Origin: Bursaphelenchus xylophilus
Taxonomy: Eukaryota; Nematoda; Chromadorea; Rhabditida; Aphelenchoididae
Assembly: GCA_904066235.2 (NCBI GenBank)
Contig: CAJFCV020000001.1
Span: forward strand, 10,349,291 to 10,413,290
Length of the DNA stretch: 64,000 bases
Direction of reading: 5' to 3'
Shown one piece after another: positions 62,601-64,000 of the stretch. The notes under the pieces were generated by a model. It searched no databases, was not told the DNA's origin, and saw only the letters and a list, made by a program, of their open reading frames with translations. Position numbers and translations under genes: made by a program. Position 1 is the stretch's first letter. Each line of letters opens with the position of its first letter.

Positions 62601-64000
62601 TAGACACCGGTTTTAAAAAAAAGTGAATTAGTGATGAAGGAGTGAATTGACAAGACATACACCATTCGAAAGCTAATCGCCTGGGATTTTAGCTTGGCAA
62701 GTTTCAGCATTTTTGGAATCAAACTGCGCCCACACTGGGCGAAACACTCTGATATTATACTAGACACCGGTTTTAAAAAAAGTGAATTAGTGATGAAGGA
62801 GTGAATTGACAAGACATACACCATTCGAAAGCTAATCGCCTGAGATTTTAGCATGGCAAGTTTCAGCTTTTTTGGAATCAAATTGCGCCGACACTGGGCG
62901 AAACACTCTGATATTATACTAGACACCAATTTAAAAAAAAGTGAATTAGTGATGAAGGAGTGAATTGACAAGACATACACCATTCGAAAGCTAATCGCCT
63001 GAGATTTTAGCGTGGCAAGTTTCAGCTCTTTTGCAATCAAATTACGCCGACACTGGGCGAAACACTCTGATATTATACTAGACACCGGTTTTAAAAAAAG
63101 TGAATTAGTGATGAAGGAGTGAATTGACAAGACATACACCATTCGAAAGCTAATCGCCTGAGATTTTAGCATGGCAAGTTTCAGCTTTTTTGGAATCAAA
63201 TTACGCCGACACTGGGCGAAAAACTCTGATATTATACTAGACACCGGTTTTAAAAAAAGTGAATTAGTGATGAAGGAGTGAATTGACAAGACATACACCA
63301 TTCGAAAGCTAATCGCCTGAGATTTTAGCATGGCAAGTTTCAGCTTTTTTGGAATCAAATTACGCCGACACTGGGCGAAACACTCTGATATTATACTAGA
63401 CACCGGTTTTAAAAAAAGTGAATTAGTGATGAAGGAGTGAATTGACAAGACATACACCATTCGAAAGCTAATCGCCTGAGATTTTAGCGTGGCAAGTTTC
63501 AGCTTTTTTGGAATCAAATTGCGCCGACACTGGGCGAAACACTCTGATATTATACTAGACACCGGTTTTAAAAAAAAGTGAATTAGTGATGAAGGAGTGA
63601 ATTGACAAGACATACACCATTCGAAAGCTAATCGCCTGAGATTTTAGCTTGGCAAGTTTCAGCATTTTTGGAATCAAACTGCGCCCACACTGGGCGAAAA
63701 ACTCTGATATTATACTAGATACCGGTTTTAAAAAAAAGTGAATTAGTGATGAAGGAGTGAATTGACAACACATACACCATTCGAAAGCTAATCGCCTGAG
63801 ATTTTAGCGTGGCAAGTTTCAGCTTTTTTGGAATCAAATTGCGCCGACACTGGGCGAAACACTCTGATATTATACTAGACACCGGTTTTAAAAAAAGTGA
63901 ATTAGTGATGAAGGAGTGAATTGACAACACATACACCATTCGAAAGCTAATCGCCTGAGATTTTAGCGTGGCAAGTTTCAGCTTTTTTGGAATCAAATTG

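Larger units (their letters stand above)
18619..64000. repeat. 159-160 bp satellite array, right arm
   Basis: About 285 head-to-tail copies of the same unit in the same orientation as the left arm, running off the window at 64000. Units are 158, 159 or 160 bp according to the T/A run after ACCGG. The only grossly abnormal units I found are a 51-bp partial (53642-53692) and a 2-bp deletion at about 49349 (TACTAGACCGG). No gene or other insertion is seen in these 45 kb. Confidence 0.98.
31200..64000. repeat. Satellite zone 4: C- and D-subtype rich, higher-order repeats
   Basis: The GC-patch subtype D (CGCCCGCCCCAGGCC replacing CGCCCACACTGGGCG) recurs about every 2-7 units from about 31345 to 59700, with a variant CGCCATAGGCC near 62570. 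The TAGCTTGGC variant is common from about 36563 onward. GAAATAC marks a set of units between 33270 and 43761. Several duplicated blocks with offsets from 160 bp to about 10.5 kb lie here. Confidence 0.75.

Noticed and set aside
1..64000. CRISPR-like array
   Set aside because: The repeats are contiguous with no unique spacers, the unit is 159-160 bp, and the embedded element is eukaryotic.

Overview
The window is almost entirely one tandem satellite DNA with a single, apparently intact, very young LTR retroelement inserted into it. The satellite unit is 159-160 bp. It fills 1-11135 (about 70 copies) and 18619-64000 (about 285 copies) and runs off both ends, so the real array is longer than 64 kb. 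The retroelement occupies 11136-18618 on the + strand. I see no host gene, rRNA, tRNA, CRISPR array or other mobile element.

The organism is a eukaryote, most likely an invertebrate. The element is of the BEL/Pao (Belpaoviridae) type and carries a C-terminal envelope-like region resembling the G2/Gc glycoprotein of phlebovirus-like viruses. BEL elements with that kind of envelope are best known from nematodes, so a nematode is my best guess. This rests on family knowledge, not on a species-specific marker.

Element layout, left to right: target-site duplicate ACGC (11132-11135); 214-bp 5' LTR (11136-11349); primer binding site starting TGGCGACC (11350); one uninterrupted frame of 2377 codons (11349-18482) encoding Gag, aspartic protease, reverse transcriptase, RNase H, integrase, a DUF5641-like domain and the envelope-like region; a very short purine tract (18399-18404); 214-bp 3' LTR (18405-18618); second ACGC (18619-18622). 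By eye the two LTRs are identical and no stop interrupts the frame, so insertion was recent. The frame is unusually compact: its ATG straddles the 5' LTR/primer-site boundary and its last 25 codons and stop lie inside the 3' LTR.

Satellite layout: several monomer subtypes can be followed by diagnostic bases. About 1-6.4 kb is mostly two subtypes. About 6.4-11.1 and 18.6-20.4 kb add others, and share rare variants across the insertion. About 20.4-31.2 kb has its own markers. About 31.2-64 kb is rich in a GC-patch subtype and has higher-order repeats, including a 7-monomer unit of about 1113 bp. Diagnostic variants reveal duplicated blocks at offsets from 160 bp to about 10.5 kb, as expected from unequal exchange or amplification. 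Long minus-strand open frames (up to 920 codons) run through the satellite only because 159 is 53 x 3. They break wherever an A-tract length change makes the unit 158 or 160 bp, and I do not regard them as genes.
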